This document shows, in pieces, positions 17,400-23,875 of a stretch of DNA of 23,875 nt. The DNA lies in NCBI GenBank assembly GCA_003427395.1, contig BFEA01000413.1, positions 1,411,493 through 1,435,367 of the forward strand, given 5' to 3'. The notes beneath the pieces were generated by a model, which saw nothing but the letters and a program-made list of their open reading frames with translations, was not told the DNA's origin and made no database searches. The first letter of the stretch is position 1. Every line of letters starts with the position of its first letter. The stretch is from Chara braunii. Its lineage: Eukaryota; Streptophyta; Charophyceae; Charales; Characeae. Both the position numbers and the translations under genes were made by a program.

Positions 17400-17790
17400 T
17401 CTGATTGCAACTGGGTTCGAACTTGGGTCTGCATTTCAAATTTTTCAACAGCTCATTGTTTTTCCAACTGATATAGGCTCATTGGTTCTCCCAGACCCTT
17501 TCGCTTACCTCTGTTGATTTTTTTGCCATGATTCATGAACAAGGTCTGTTCCTCTGGTTGCGTCTGGGTTCGAACTTGGGTCTGATTCATATTTCAACAG
17601 CTCATTGGTGTACCAACTTGATTTTTTTGCCATGCTTCATGAACAAGTTCTGTTCCTCTGGTTGCATCTGGGTTCGAACTAGGGTCTGATTCATAGTTAA
17701 AACAGCTCATTGGTGTACCAACTGAGCTAGGCTCGTTGGTTCTGCAAGACCCTTTTGCAGAACCCTGCAGAACCCTGTTAGATTTATTTT
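17400..17790 (-). repeat. tRNA-derived SINE-like array, three copies
   Basis: On the minus strand each copy has a box-A-like cctagctcagttggtacacc and a box-B-like agttcgaacccag, about 45 bases apart. Copies lie around 17405-17480, 17555-17620 and 17660-17735. The flanking words catg-ttcatgaacaag and ttctgttcctctggttg also repeat, giving units of about 110-130 bp. No proper acceptor stem or anticodon arm forms, so these are SINE remnants and not tRNA genes. Confidence 0.65.
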
Positions 17791-17938
17791 TTTGCGATGA
17801 GTTATGAACAAATCTAAATTATTGAACTGAGTTTAAGGCTACTAGCTGGGCCGTCCGGATCACCTTGAAGTTGTTTTCCTTGGCGGCCCCGGCCATGCAA
17901 GGACCGAAGGTCCCAGCAAAAAAAAAAAAAAAAAAAAA

Positions 17939-17939
17939 N
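17939..17939. other. Single N at the end of a poly-A run
   Basis: An undetermined base directly after about 20 As. It is a possible contig join or unresolved homopolymer. Confidence 0.7.
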
Positions 17940-17952
17940 GAAAAAAGAGAAA

Positions 17953-18010
17953 TGTTATGCAGAAAAAAAAAAAAAAAAATTGCCTCAGGGTCACATCAAA
18001 ATTATTCACC
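17953..18010 (+). repeat. Second copy of the dispersed repeat seen at 50-110
   Basis: tgttatgcaga, an A-run, ttgcctcagggtcacatc and attattcacc follow the order of the first copy. The identity of the element is unknown. Confidence 0.55.
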
Positions 18011-18540
18011 ACATTTGGCCACTCTGGTAAACAACGGCAACGTTAACTGAGCGCAGGCTGCCCCGTATATCCGGAGAATGGCCGGTGTGTCGGCCGATCG
18101 ACGATCCGTGGTTGAGAGCACCAGTGTGACGGACCCGATGTCGGGATTGGAAACCGTCGAACAGCCAATGTGCAGCATCGGACAAGACACCGCCTTTGAA
18201 AGGTGGTGGCCGTGCGAATCAATGCATCTGGTTGGACTTGCGGTAGCAGAGCTGTGCTGGTCCTACTTTAAGAAATGATGCAGAGGCAGAGGGGCACAGG
18301 CTATCTAATTCCAATCAACCAATTGTTGTGCATTTGCGTTTGTCTTTGCAAGCTGCCCGCTACTTAATTAAGCTTGAGGAGGAACCGAAGCCCAGTCCCC
18401 GGCAAACTGCCAGTTCAGCGGGCCCCGAATTGCCGAACCTAATCCTTTTTGCAGCTGAAAGTCGCTGCAGAAAACTCGTCCATGCCGGGCTCCCTCGTCT
18501 TCTGGCTGCTGTTTTGCTAAATTACATCCTCTTCGTAAAT
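18011..18540. other. Non-coding stretch
   Basis: Short frames on both strands show no known motif. No RNA gene or clear repeat recognised. Confidence 0.3.
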
Positions 18541-18555
18541 AGAGGGAGTTGCGGG

Positions 18556-18666
18556 ATACCTTTCTCGGCCTGTTGGCTAAGATCAAGTGTAGTATCTGTT
18601 CTGTTCAGTTTAATATCTGATCCCTGGTCCATCGGGCCACATTCACGAAAAAAAAAAAAAAAAAAA
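18556..18666 (+). pseudogene. Retroposed, 3'-truncated U2 snRNA with poly-A tail
   Basis: Bases 18556-18647 follow plant U2: atacctttctcggcc, tggctaagatcaagtg, the branch-site-pairing gtagta, the Sm-side segment and the next stem (ccatcgggcc). It is cut short and runs into an A-tract at 18648-18666. It is flanked by perfect 11-bp direct repeats (agagggagttg) at 18541-18551 and 18666-18676. Four extra bases precede the first U2 base. Truncation, tail and target-site duplication show LINE-type retroposition, so this is not a functional gene. Confidence 0.88.
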
Positions 18667-18775
18667 GAGGGAGTTGAGGGGTTTGTAGTAGTAACTTTGT
18701 ACTGGTTTCAATTTTTTGTAAATAGAGGGGGTTGAGGGGTTTGTACTGATTTCAAATTTTTGGTTCGATAGGTAA

Positions 18776-18812
18776 AGTCCCATGGGACATCCGTTAAAAT
18801 TGGAATGACACT
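18776..18812 (+). pseudogene. U6 snRNA 5' fragment
   Basis: The sequence gtcccatgggacatccg then ttaaaattggaatgaca corresponds to the first 35 or so bases of U6. It lacks everything from the ACAGAGA box on. Confidence 0.6.
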
Positions 18813-18825
18813 CGGCAGCAGGAGC

Positions 18826-18900
18826 GGAAGTCTGGGGTAGATAGGATCATCCTGATAGGATAGGAAGTCTGGGGTAGATAGGATCATCCTGATAGGATAG
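18826..18900 (+). repeat. Perfect 37-bp tandem duplication
   Basis: The unit starting ggaagtctggggtagatagg occurs at 18826 and again at 18863. Confidence 0.9.
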
Positions 18901-18941
18901 GACTGTTGCTCTGGATGAAAGACGATTACGCTTGGGTTGCC

Positions 18942-19087
18942 GTGTGATACGGCTCGATCGATAGTGATTCAACTGGGGCGGAGAGGGGTGTCCTGCCCTA
19001 GCGCTGGTGCCTGAAGTGTGATAAGGCTTGTTCAATAGTGCTTCACCTGGGGCTAAGAGGGGTGTGCTGCCCTAGCGCTGGTGCCTG
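18942..19087 (+). repeat. 75-bp tandem duplication
   Basis: Copies begin at gtgtgata (18942 and 19017). They end with the identical ctgccctagcgctggtgcct. The first halves differ at several sites, so it is older than the 37-bp duplication before it. Confidence 0.85.
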
Positions 19088-19665
19088 CAACTGCTTTCCG
19101 ACATATATATCCGAGGTAGGGCCAACAAGTGCCCTTAGCTAGCTAAGGAAAGAAGAATGTTGAGGCATGAAGGGGTGGCTTCTGTGAGAACACACACAAA
19201 GAAATTCATCTCAGCTCCATGGGACACCCATCCGCATCTCTATGAAGGTGTCATCTGACTGCAAACACGTTCCAAAAGGTGAAGCTCTTTGTTCGAGCCC
19301 GAGCTTGCTATTGGACGGAATCGTCAATTCCGATGGAGTCTCTTGCATGGCTGCAAACACGTCTCAGCGCTGGTCCTAACATAAAGGAAATGTCTTTAAA
19401 AAAAGACGAGGATCTGTGAGATGGAAATTATAGAATCCTAAATTTTCGGTCGTCCAATTCTTCTATTCTGAACATTGGTGCTTCAGATTCGCAACCCAGA
19501 CCGATAACTGGCGACAGTGGGACCCTGACCCTGCGGCTGCTCATCATAGCCAGGTGTATGTCTCTGGGCACTCCCTCACTTTGATGTATCTGACCGTAAT
19601 TACAACCCGGGCAGGATGCATCTGACGGTGATTACCTCTAGACATCCCAAGTCCAAATGTGAGTG
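19088..19665. other. Non-coding stretch
   Basis: Short echoes only, such as ctgcaaacacgt at 19259 and 19352 and gatg-atctgac-gt-att at 19583 and 19617. No gene or RNA recognised. Confidence 0.3.
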
Positions 19666-19719
19666 TGGCCTCTGTCTAGCATACCTCACCTCCACCTAAT
19701 GTGAGTATGGCCTCTGGGC

Positions 19720-19880
19720 GTCGCCGCACGGCACAAGTAACGAAAAACGAAATGAGTGCATCTTCCCGCAGAAAATGGCCAGGTTCATCCGTTTGCGGTA
19801 ACTAGTAACGAGGGTATCTTGCCACCTTCCTTGGGCAGATGCACTCGTTTCGTTTTCGTTTCGTATGCCGTGGGGCGAGG
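19720..19880. mobile_element. MITE-like element with about 47-bp inverted termini
   Basis: Bases 19720-19767 (gtcgccgcacggcacaagta ... gtgcatcttccc) and 19833-19880 (gggcagatgcactcgtttcg ... gccgtggggcgagg) are diverged inverted repeats. The flanks repeat ctctgtctagcat and cacctccacct at 19671-19697 and 19885-19910, which may be part of the insertion history. Confidence 0.6.
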
Positions 19881-20103
19881 CACTCTGTCTAGCATCCATC
19901 ACCTCCACCTCCATGCATGCAGGCCAGCAGGCCAGATGGGAACACAAAACAATACAGTGACTTGTTAGAAGGATGGGGAAACGAATTTGGAATTGGATTG
20001 TCGAGGAGGAATGGGCCAGCTGTGTAGTCTCAAATGTGCCTATGGCAGCAAGTATGATTTGTGACATTTGTAGGAGAATGTGCGAATGCAATGGGACAGG
20101 ATT

Positions 20104-20172
20104 TTATTTTTTATTTTTTATTTTATTTTATTTTATTTTTTTTATTTTATTTTTTTTATTAATTTTTTTTTC
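20104..20172 (+). repeat. (TTTTA)n T-rich tract
   Basis: TTTTA units with expansions of the T-run; low complexity. Confidence 0.9.
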
Positions 20173-20240
20173 GGGAGGGACAGGATTTTAGACTCATCCA
20201 AGGTGGTGGTTCGTGCTGGTTACCTGTGTGAAGTCACTAT

Positions 20241-20369
20241 GGGCCTTGCTGCACTACACTCGAGACGTGCGAAATGTGCAAAAGGAGAGGGAATCTTCCG
20301 CTAGAATATGGAAAGATGCACGGCCATGATTTGTCTTTTGTGCATGTCGAGAGTAGTGCAGCGAGCCCC
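20241..20369. mobile_element. Second copy of the GGGCCTTGCTCCACTAC MITE family
   Basis: The left end gggccttgctgcactac and right end gtagtgcagcgagcccc are imperfect inverted repeats. The interior shares tttgtcttttgt-catgt-gagag and aatct-c-ctagaa with 1693-1820, and the length is nearly equal. This copy is more diverged at its termini. Confidence 0.65.
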
Positions 20370-21184
20370 GATATGGTGCTTGTGTTTGCTTTCATCGTTT
20401 GTCCTTTTTGTTTGTGCGTTTGTCTTTTCTATTGTGGGTTTGTCTTTTCTTGTGTTCGTTTCTTTTGTGTTTTCTCTTTTGGTCCCACTTGGTGGTCTAG
20501 AAATGAAAGAGGAATAGGACCTTGCCATGCGACTCTCGGAACAGTTGCTACGGTTCTCGAGAGGTTGTCGCTGCCGGTCTACCTCTCAAACACGAAAATG
20601 CAAAAAACGAGACTGGGGGTGTCAATATTTTGACCTTCCAGAGGCCCTCTGTGAAACTTTGCCTTCGCACCGGAGCCTGCAGCTAACTCAATTCCCAGAG
20701 GCTCACTCACCCTCCCTCCACGACCTCTCTCCTACAGTGGCATGCGACGAAATTGTTGGGCCAGATTCATTTATTGTTTGTCCTTTTGGTTTGTGAGAGG
20801 GTAGTCCGAGAGGCAGTGTGGCGAAGAGAGCCCAAACCTCTCTCAAAACACTGCTCTCGAAGTCGTATGACAGTTCTCTGAAATTGCATGATTTCGAGAG
20901 TAGCGTTGTGACAAGCGAAGCAACTTTTGTATGATGTTTCTCGAAAATTGCCTGATTTGTGAGTAGTGTTACGTGCGATGTCGTATGAAAGTTCTTGGCG
21001 GAAATTGCATGATTGATTTCCAGAGTAGTGTAGTGTGCCCAGTGTGCGGAGTTCCATAGGAGGGGAATTTGAATTTTGGATTTGGAGTTGAAGTGACATC
21101 ATAAAAATGGACTGGGGGAAAGTATAGAATGTGATTGCAATGAATGACGTGTACGTTGGGGTTGGGCTGGTGTTCTGGCTGCAG
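20370..21184. other. 3' part of the long intron
   Basis: It holds a tttgtcttttct-type T/G repeat at 20396-20475 and words related to the MITE family near 20800 and 21010 (ttgcatgattt, gagtagtgt). No other gene is seen. Confidence 0.35.
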
Positions 21185-21329
21185 GGGTACCTTGATTTAG
21201 TGCCTATGATGGGCACTGATTTCATGTCCATTGAGGACGTGCCGCGTGGATGCGGAGCTGTCATACAAGACCACTTGATGAAAGTGGCGGCTTATCGCGA
21301 TGACAAGGGAATGCTACATCGGTTCTCGG
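21185..21329 (+). CDS. FAD-dependent oxidoreductase, linker and start of Rieske domain (fifth visible exon)
   Basis: Acceptor ggctgcag and donor gtgagt. It reads GYLDLVPMMGTDFMSIEDVP, RGCGAVIQDHLMKVAAYRDD and KGMLHRFS. In DAO-Rieske proteins this segment bridges the oxidoreductase and the Rieske fold: the G-GAV-(x)n-KVA-YRD-G pattern is the first beta-strands of the Rieske domain, directly before CPH. Phase 0 in, matching exon 16906-17072, and phase 1 out. The product requires a terminal exon starting with two bases of a codon followed by CPH. That exon is not found from 21330 to 23875, but an exact fit is at 4957-5099. Confidence 0.92.
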
Positions 21330-21385
21330 GTGAGTCGTGTCAGAGGGTGGCCCAAGTTCCAACCAGCATATTGTTTCTGATTTGA

Positions 21386-21440
21386 AAAAAAATATATATA
21401 TATATATCGTCAAAAATATATATATTAAAATTGACAAATT
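21386..21440. repeat. AT microsatellite
   Basis: (TA)n runs at 21391-21407 and near 21415-21425, at the edge of the mitochondrial insertion. Confidence 0.6.
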
Positions 21441-21641
21441 GTTGATTCAACCTGTTTAAGATTATTTAATCTATATTTATATTCAGATAAAATCGAGTTC
21501 TCAGAGGTGCAAAAGGCAATACTTCGTATGAACCGTATTTTCGAGTTAGGAATAAGTAAAACGATGGGGGTCCCTAAAAGAGGCCATCTTTATAAATTCG
21601 CTGAATCAAATCGTACCTTTTCTCATTATCGTTGGTGGTAA
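21441..21641 (+). pseudogene. rps7: 3' part of mitochondrial rps7 (nuclear mitochondrial insertion)
   Basis: The frame ending at 21639-21641 closes with MGVPKRGHLYKFAESNRTFS and HYRWW. Ribosomal protein S7 of plant mitochondria and plastids ends with this pattern (aromatic-basic linker, AE(A/S)NR-F-HYRWW). Upstream the frame stays open to 21441, but its resemblance fades before about 21504. The protein start is absent. Together with the tRNA and rRNA pieces that follow, this indicates mitochondrial DNA inserted in the nucleus. It would not be expressed from here. Confidence 0.75.
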
Positions 21642-21760
21642 AAATACTTAATAGAAATCACCACCAACCAACCAAGCCCGAGTACGCTAAGCCTTTATGG
21701 CATTTAGTTAGCTGCACGTATTTATTTTATTATTAGTCTACCACTCTCCCGAAGAATTCA
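21642..21760. other. Presumed mitochondrial intergenic spacer
   Basis: AT-rich and without a gene; probably part of the same insertion. Confidence 0.4.
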
Positions 21761-21834
21761 GTATCCTTTCAGGATTTGAACCTGTGACCTTCCACTTAGA
21801 AGGTTGTTTCCCTATCCAGCTGAGCTAAGAATGC
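21761..21834 (-). pseudogene. trnR: trnR-UCU pseudogene of organellar type
   Basis: The 74-base minus-strand sequence reads GCATTCT, TAGCTCAGCTGGATAG, ..., CTTCTAA, ..., CACAGGTTCAAATCCTG and ends AGGATAC. The anticodon loop has TCT (Arg). It resembles bacterial/mitochondrial tRNA-Arg(UCU), but the D-stem 3' side (GGAA for GAGC), one anticodon-stem pair and one acceptor pair (C-A) are broken. This fits decay after transfer to the nucleus. Confidence 0.75.
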
Positions 21835-21989
21835 AACTCACCCACCCAAAAGAGTCTACGCAGCTGCCACAACAAAACAAGCAGCTGAATAACTAAGATT
21901 GGTTTGACTTGGATTGACTGGGACTGATAAACTTGTTGTTGTAGGTCCAAATCCTACATTCCAGAAATTAAGCCATAATTAAAAAAAAC

Positions 21990-22135
21990 AGAGTTTGATC
22001 CTTGCTCAGAATGAACGCTAGTGATATGCTTTACACATGCAAGTCGAACATTGTTTTCTCAGTTGAAAACAAAGTGGCGAACGGGTGCGTAACGCACGGG
22101 AATCTGCCAAACAGTTTGGGAAAAATCCCAAACAG
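21990..22135 (+). pseudogene. rrn18: 5' end of mitochondrial small-subunit rRNA (rrn18), truncated
   Basis: It carries agagtttgatcc-tgctcag, gaacgctagtgatatgct, ttacacatgcaagtcgaac, gtggcgaacgggtgcgtaac and cgggaatctgcc. GAACGCTAG-ATATGCT and GTGCGTAACG are typical of plant mitochondrial rather than plastid rRNA. It stops resembling rRNA after about 22135, roughly 150 bases in, and one core base is changed (TGGC to TTGC). It is a fragment and cannot be functional. Confidence 0.85.
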
Positions 22136-22204
22136 TCTTATCCCAAACAGTCTAGATAGTCAATTTAGCATGAAGATCCCTGTCTCCTAAGAAAAAAGAG
22201 ATTC

Positions 22205-22430
22205 CCCATCTCGTGCGGGTCGGGATCCAGTCGCTCCGGTCTGGATTTCTGGATCTGGTGTTTGGTTTGGGGCATAACCGGACCGTCCAGGTCTGTATGT
22301 CCGGCTGCCTGGATCGATGTTTGGATTACCAGACTTTCTGGATTTATCCAGACACGGGCCCAGATTTATCCAGACATGGGTCTGGGCCCGGTGTCTGGAT
22401 GTCCGGCTCGTGGACAACCATATGGTATTT
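22205..22430. repeat. CCGGA/TCTGGAT-rich inverted and direct repeats
   Basis: Words tctggat, atccagac and gtccgg recur many times. Bases 22348-22364 (ccagacacgggcccaga) and 22381-22398 form a 17-bp hairpin with one extra base. No gene recognised. Confidence 0.55.
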
Positions 22431-22895
22431 CTTTTGGAACTCTTTTGGAACTATTCCTTCTGGCTGTGAGAGAGAATTTGATCTGCTATATTTAGATAAG
22501 TCGCATACATGTTCACGCGAAGCGAAGAATCTGTTTCCACCATTTCGAACGAAGTTTTGCCGTGAACTTTGTCCATCTATCAATGGAAATACTTCCTAGT
22601 ACTGGCAAGAAAAAAGCAAACAAAAAAACAAAACGCGTCATTCTTGTTGAAACTACCATCGTGTATCGCTGTTCAATGTTAAGTTCCTAAATAAATGACT
22701 TTTAAAATCTTAAAACAGGAGTCAGAGCGCAAGCGGCACGGTGGATTTTGCATGTACACAAGTGTTGGGGCAAAATCTACAGTGCCCAGGCCTGGTAGAG
22801 GCTTTGTGGGAAGGGGCGAGAGTACATTTTTTTAAAAGGCTGACACAGTCGACACTGTACCCTATTGGTGCATTGTGTGCAGCAATAGGGGTGTG
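22431..22895. other. Non-coding stretch
   Basis: A frame ending at 22599 is open but matches nothing I recognise. It may belong to the mitochondrial insertion or to a repeat. Confidence 0.25.
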
Positions 22896-22897
22896 TT

Positions 22898-22898
22898 T

Positions 22899-22956
<58 letters not shown>
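22898..22956 (+). repeat. (TG)n(AG)n compound microsatellite
   Basis: About 11 TG units followed by about 17 AG units. Confidence 0.95.
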
Positions 22957-22959
<3 letters not shown>

Positions 22960-23024
22960 GTTTGTGTGCAGCACGTACAGCAGTTCCATCTGCTGCATCA
23001 GGTACTACTGCAGCAGCTGTGTCA

Positions 23025-23070
23025 GCAGATGTGTGTGTGTGTGTGCGTGCGTGTGTGTGGGGTGTGTGTT
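23025..23070 (+). repeat. (TG)n microsatellite, imperfect
   Basis: GTGTGT with interspersed GC and GG, immediately after a CAGCAG-rich segment. Confidence 0.9.
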
Positions 23071-23392
23071 TTATGTGTATGCTCAGTGATGGGCAATGCC
23101 CCTGGGAGGCCCCCAACCCCTTTATTATTAAAACAAATTTAAAAAGTCGGGCTTGGTCGAATTTGGGCCACGTTGGGGCCATGTCCGATTTGGGGGGGGG
23201 GGGCGGGGAGAGGGAACTTGGGTGGTGCAGTGCTGGGCTGTGAGCACAGGTGAAGCGGGGGCTGTTTCACTGTTTATGACTTTATTTAAATTATTTATTT
23301 ATTTTCGTGTCTGTTCAGAACAGCCTGAATTTTTTTGGGGGGTGTCCCCTAGGGGTCTGCAGACCCCCCCCAAAAGAAATAATGTTGTTGTA
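23071..23392. other. Non-coding stretch with G-run and C-run
   Basis: A run of 13 Gs begins at 23193 and a C-run lies at 23365-23372. The inverted words ggggtgtcccctaggg and gcagacccccc are short. No gene recognised. Confidence 0.35.
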
Positions 23393-23520
23393 GGGGATCC
23401 AGGACAACTACCCCTTGACAGTCTCCTGGAGATGTCTCCCCATCGACAGCTGGCGTTCAAGCTAATGAAACCTTTCATTGGGAAAGGCGGCATCACATCC
23501 GGTGATATATTGACTATCAA
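23393..23520 (+). other. Possible unrecognised coding exon
   Basis: After ttgttgttgtag the frame reads GDPGQLPLDSLLEMSPHRQL, AFKLMKPFIGKGGITSGDIL. Amino-acid balance and a preceding acceptor-like site make it more protein-like than neighbouring frames. I do not recognise a family, and no clear donor is visible (a stop-free frame continues to 23683). Low confidence. Confidence 0.2.
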
Positions 23521-23594
23521 TAATCTATATTATTCAATTATTATATTGAATACAAAACAAAGGGCCTGTAATGTACCCCCCATTTGGGGAGAGT

Positions 23595-23875
23595 GGATGG
23601 TGGGCATGCTCAATGCCGCCTGTCGTGGCAGTTTTTGTACTGAGAATGCTCAGCCATGCTGGTCTTCCATGTGTTCATATTAACTTCTCTTCCTTACAAT
23701 GTATGTCCGTGGGATCGAAGGACAACCTGATTCTTGAGCCCCCCCCTTTCTACCTCTGCTTTGCTTTCGTCCTCATTCCACTTTTTGTGGCATGCCCCCA
23801 AGACAGTCTTCCTTTGCTCTGTCTTCTCTCCATCTGTTCTCTTGTGTTTATTCTCTCCCTCTGCCTCTTTCTCAG
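23595..23875 (+). repeat. Second copy of the tract at 10140-10380
   Basis: It follows the same order of words as 10140-10380 and ends at the window edge with ctctgcctctttctcag, a typical 3' splice-site pattern. If the resemblance continues, the 10380-like unit (cgtacaagtggg...) should follow beyond the window. Confidence 0.5.

Larger units (their letters stand above)
17073..21184 (+). other. Long intron (about 4.1 kb) filled with repeats
   Basis: It lies between donor gtaagt and acceptor ggctgcag. It contains a TTTTTAGTAA/ACCCCTGAAC tandem (17105-17220), a SINE array, an N at 17939, a U2 retrocopy, a U6 fragment, tandem duplications, an inverted-repeat element and a MITE. The N at 17939 means its length is uncertain. 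Confidence 0.6.

Noticed and set aside
23195-23372. Inverted G/C runs as a transposon end
   Set aside because: Only homopolymer pairing; no termini or duplication are visible.
23153-23683. A 176-residue + strand open frame as a whole gene
   Set aside because: It starts in a G-run and low-complexity DNA. Only the 23393-23520 part is protein-like, and that is listed at low confidence.

Overview
This window is eukaryotic nuclear DNA. It is intron-rich and packed with repeats, with few coding exons spread over long introns. Plant-type U6 and U2 snRNA copies, a tract of plant-type mitochondrial DNA (rps7 end, trnR-UCU, start of the small rRNA) and a bacterial/algal type of FAD oxidoreductase with a Rieske domain point to a green-lineage organism, most likely a streptophyte alga. 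Chara-like is a guess from overall character, not proven.

The one gene I can support is a FAD-dependent oxidoreductase (DAO/DadA fold) with a C-terminal Rieske [2Fe-2S] domain. Five exons lie in order on the + strand: 12789-13025, 13687-13894, 15650-15734, 16906-17072 and 21185-21329. All junctions are GT-AG and all phases agree. The next expected exon is the Rieske exon, which starts at the cluster-binding CPH and ends at the stop codon. It is not downstream. An exon of exactly that content and phase lies upstream at 4957-5099. The N-terminal part (about 180 residues with the dinucleotide-binding glycines) is not visible. Between the misplaced exon and the others, at 7143-7180, sits a head-to-head pair of Tn5 mosaic ends, the junction adapter of Nextera mate-pair libraries. 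The simplest readings are a misassembled locus or a second tandem gene copy. Single N joins at 4809 and 17939 add to the doubt about order.

Layout: 1-4800, retroposed U6, G-rich minisatellite, several MITE-like inverted repeats and tRNA-like SINE pieces. 4810-7142, Rieske exon, its 3' flank and tandem duplications. 7143-7180, adapter. 7181-12788, foldback repeats with hammerhead-ribozyme-like motifs, a U6 array and many tandem duplications. 12789-21329, five exons with introns full of microsatellites, foldbacks, SINEs, a U2 retrocopy and MITEs. 21380-22200, mitochondrial insertion. 22200-23875, inverted and simple repeats, plus a tract related to 10140-10380.

The most interesting non-gene signal is the foldback family at 7300-7540, 9565-9600, 11478-11585 and 14850-15110. 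Its copies together retain the parts of a hammerhead ribozyme (CUGAUGA-like core, stem II, GAAAC, GUC). This suggests a decayed retrozyme-like or Penelope-like mobile element.
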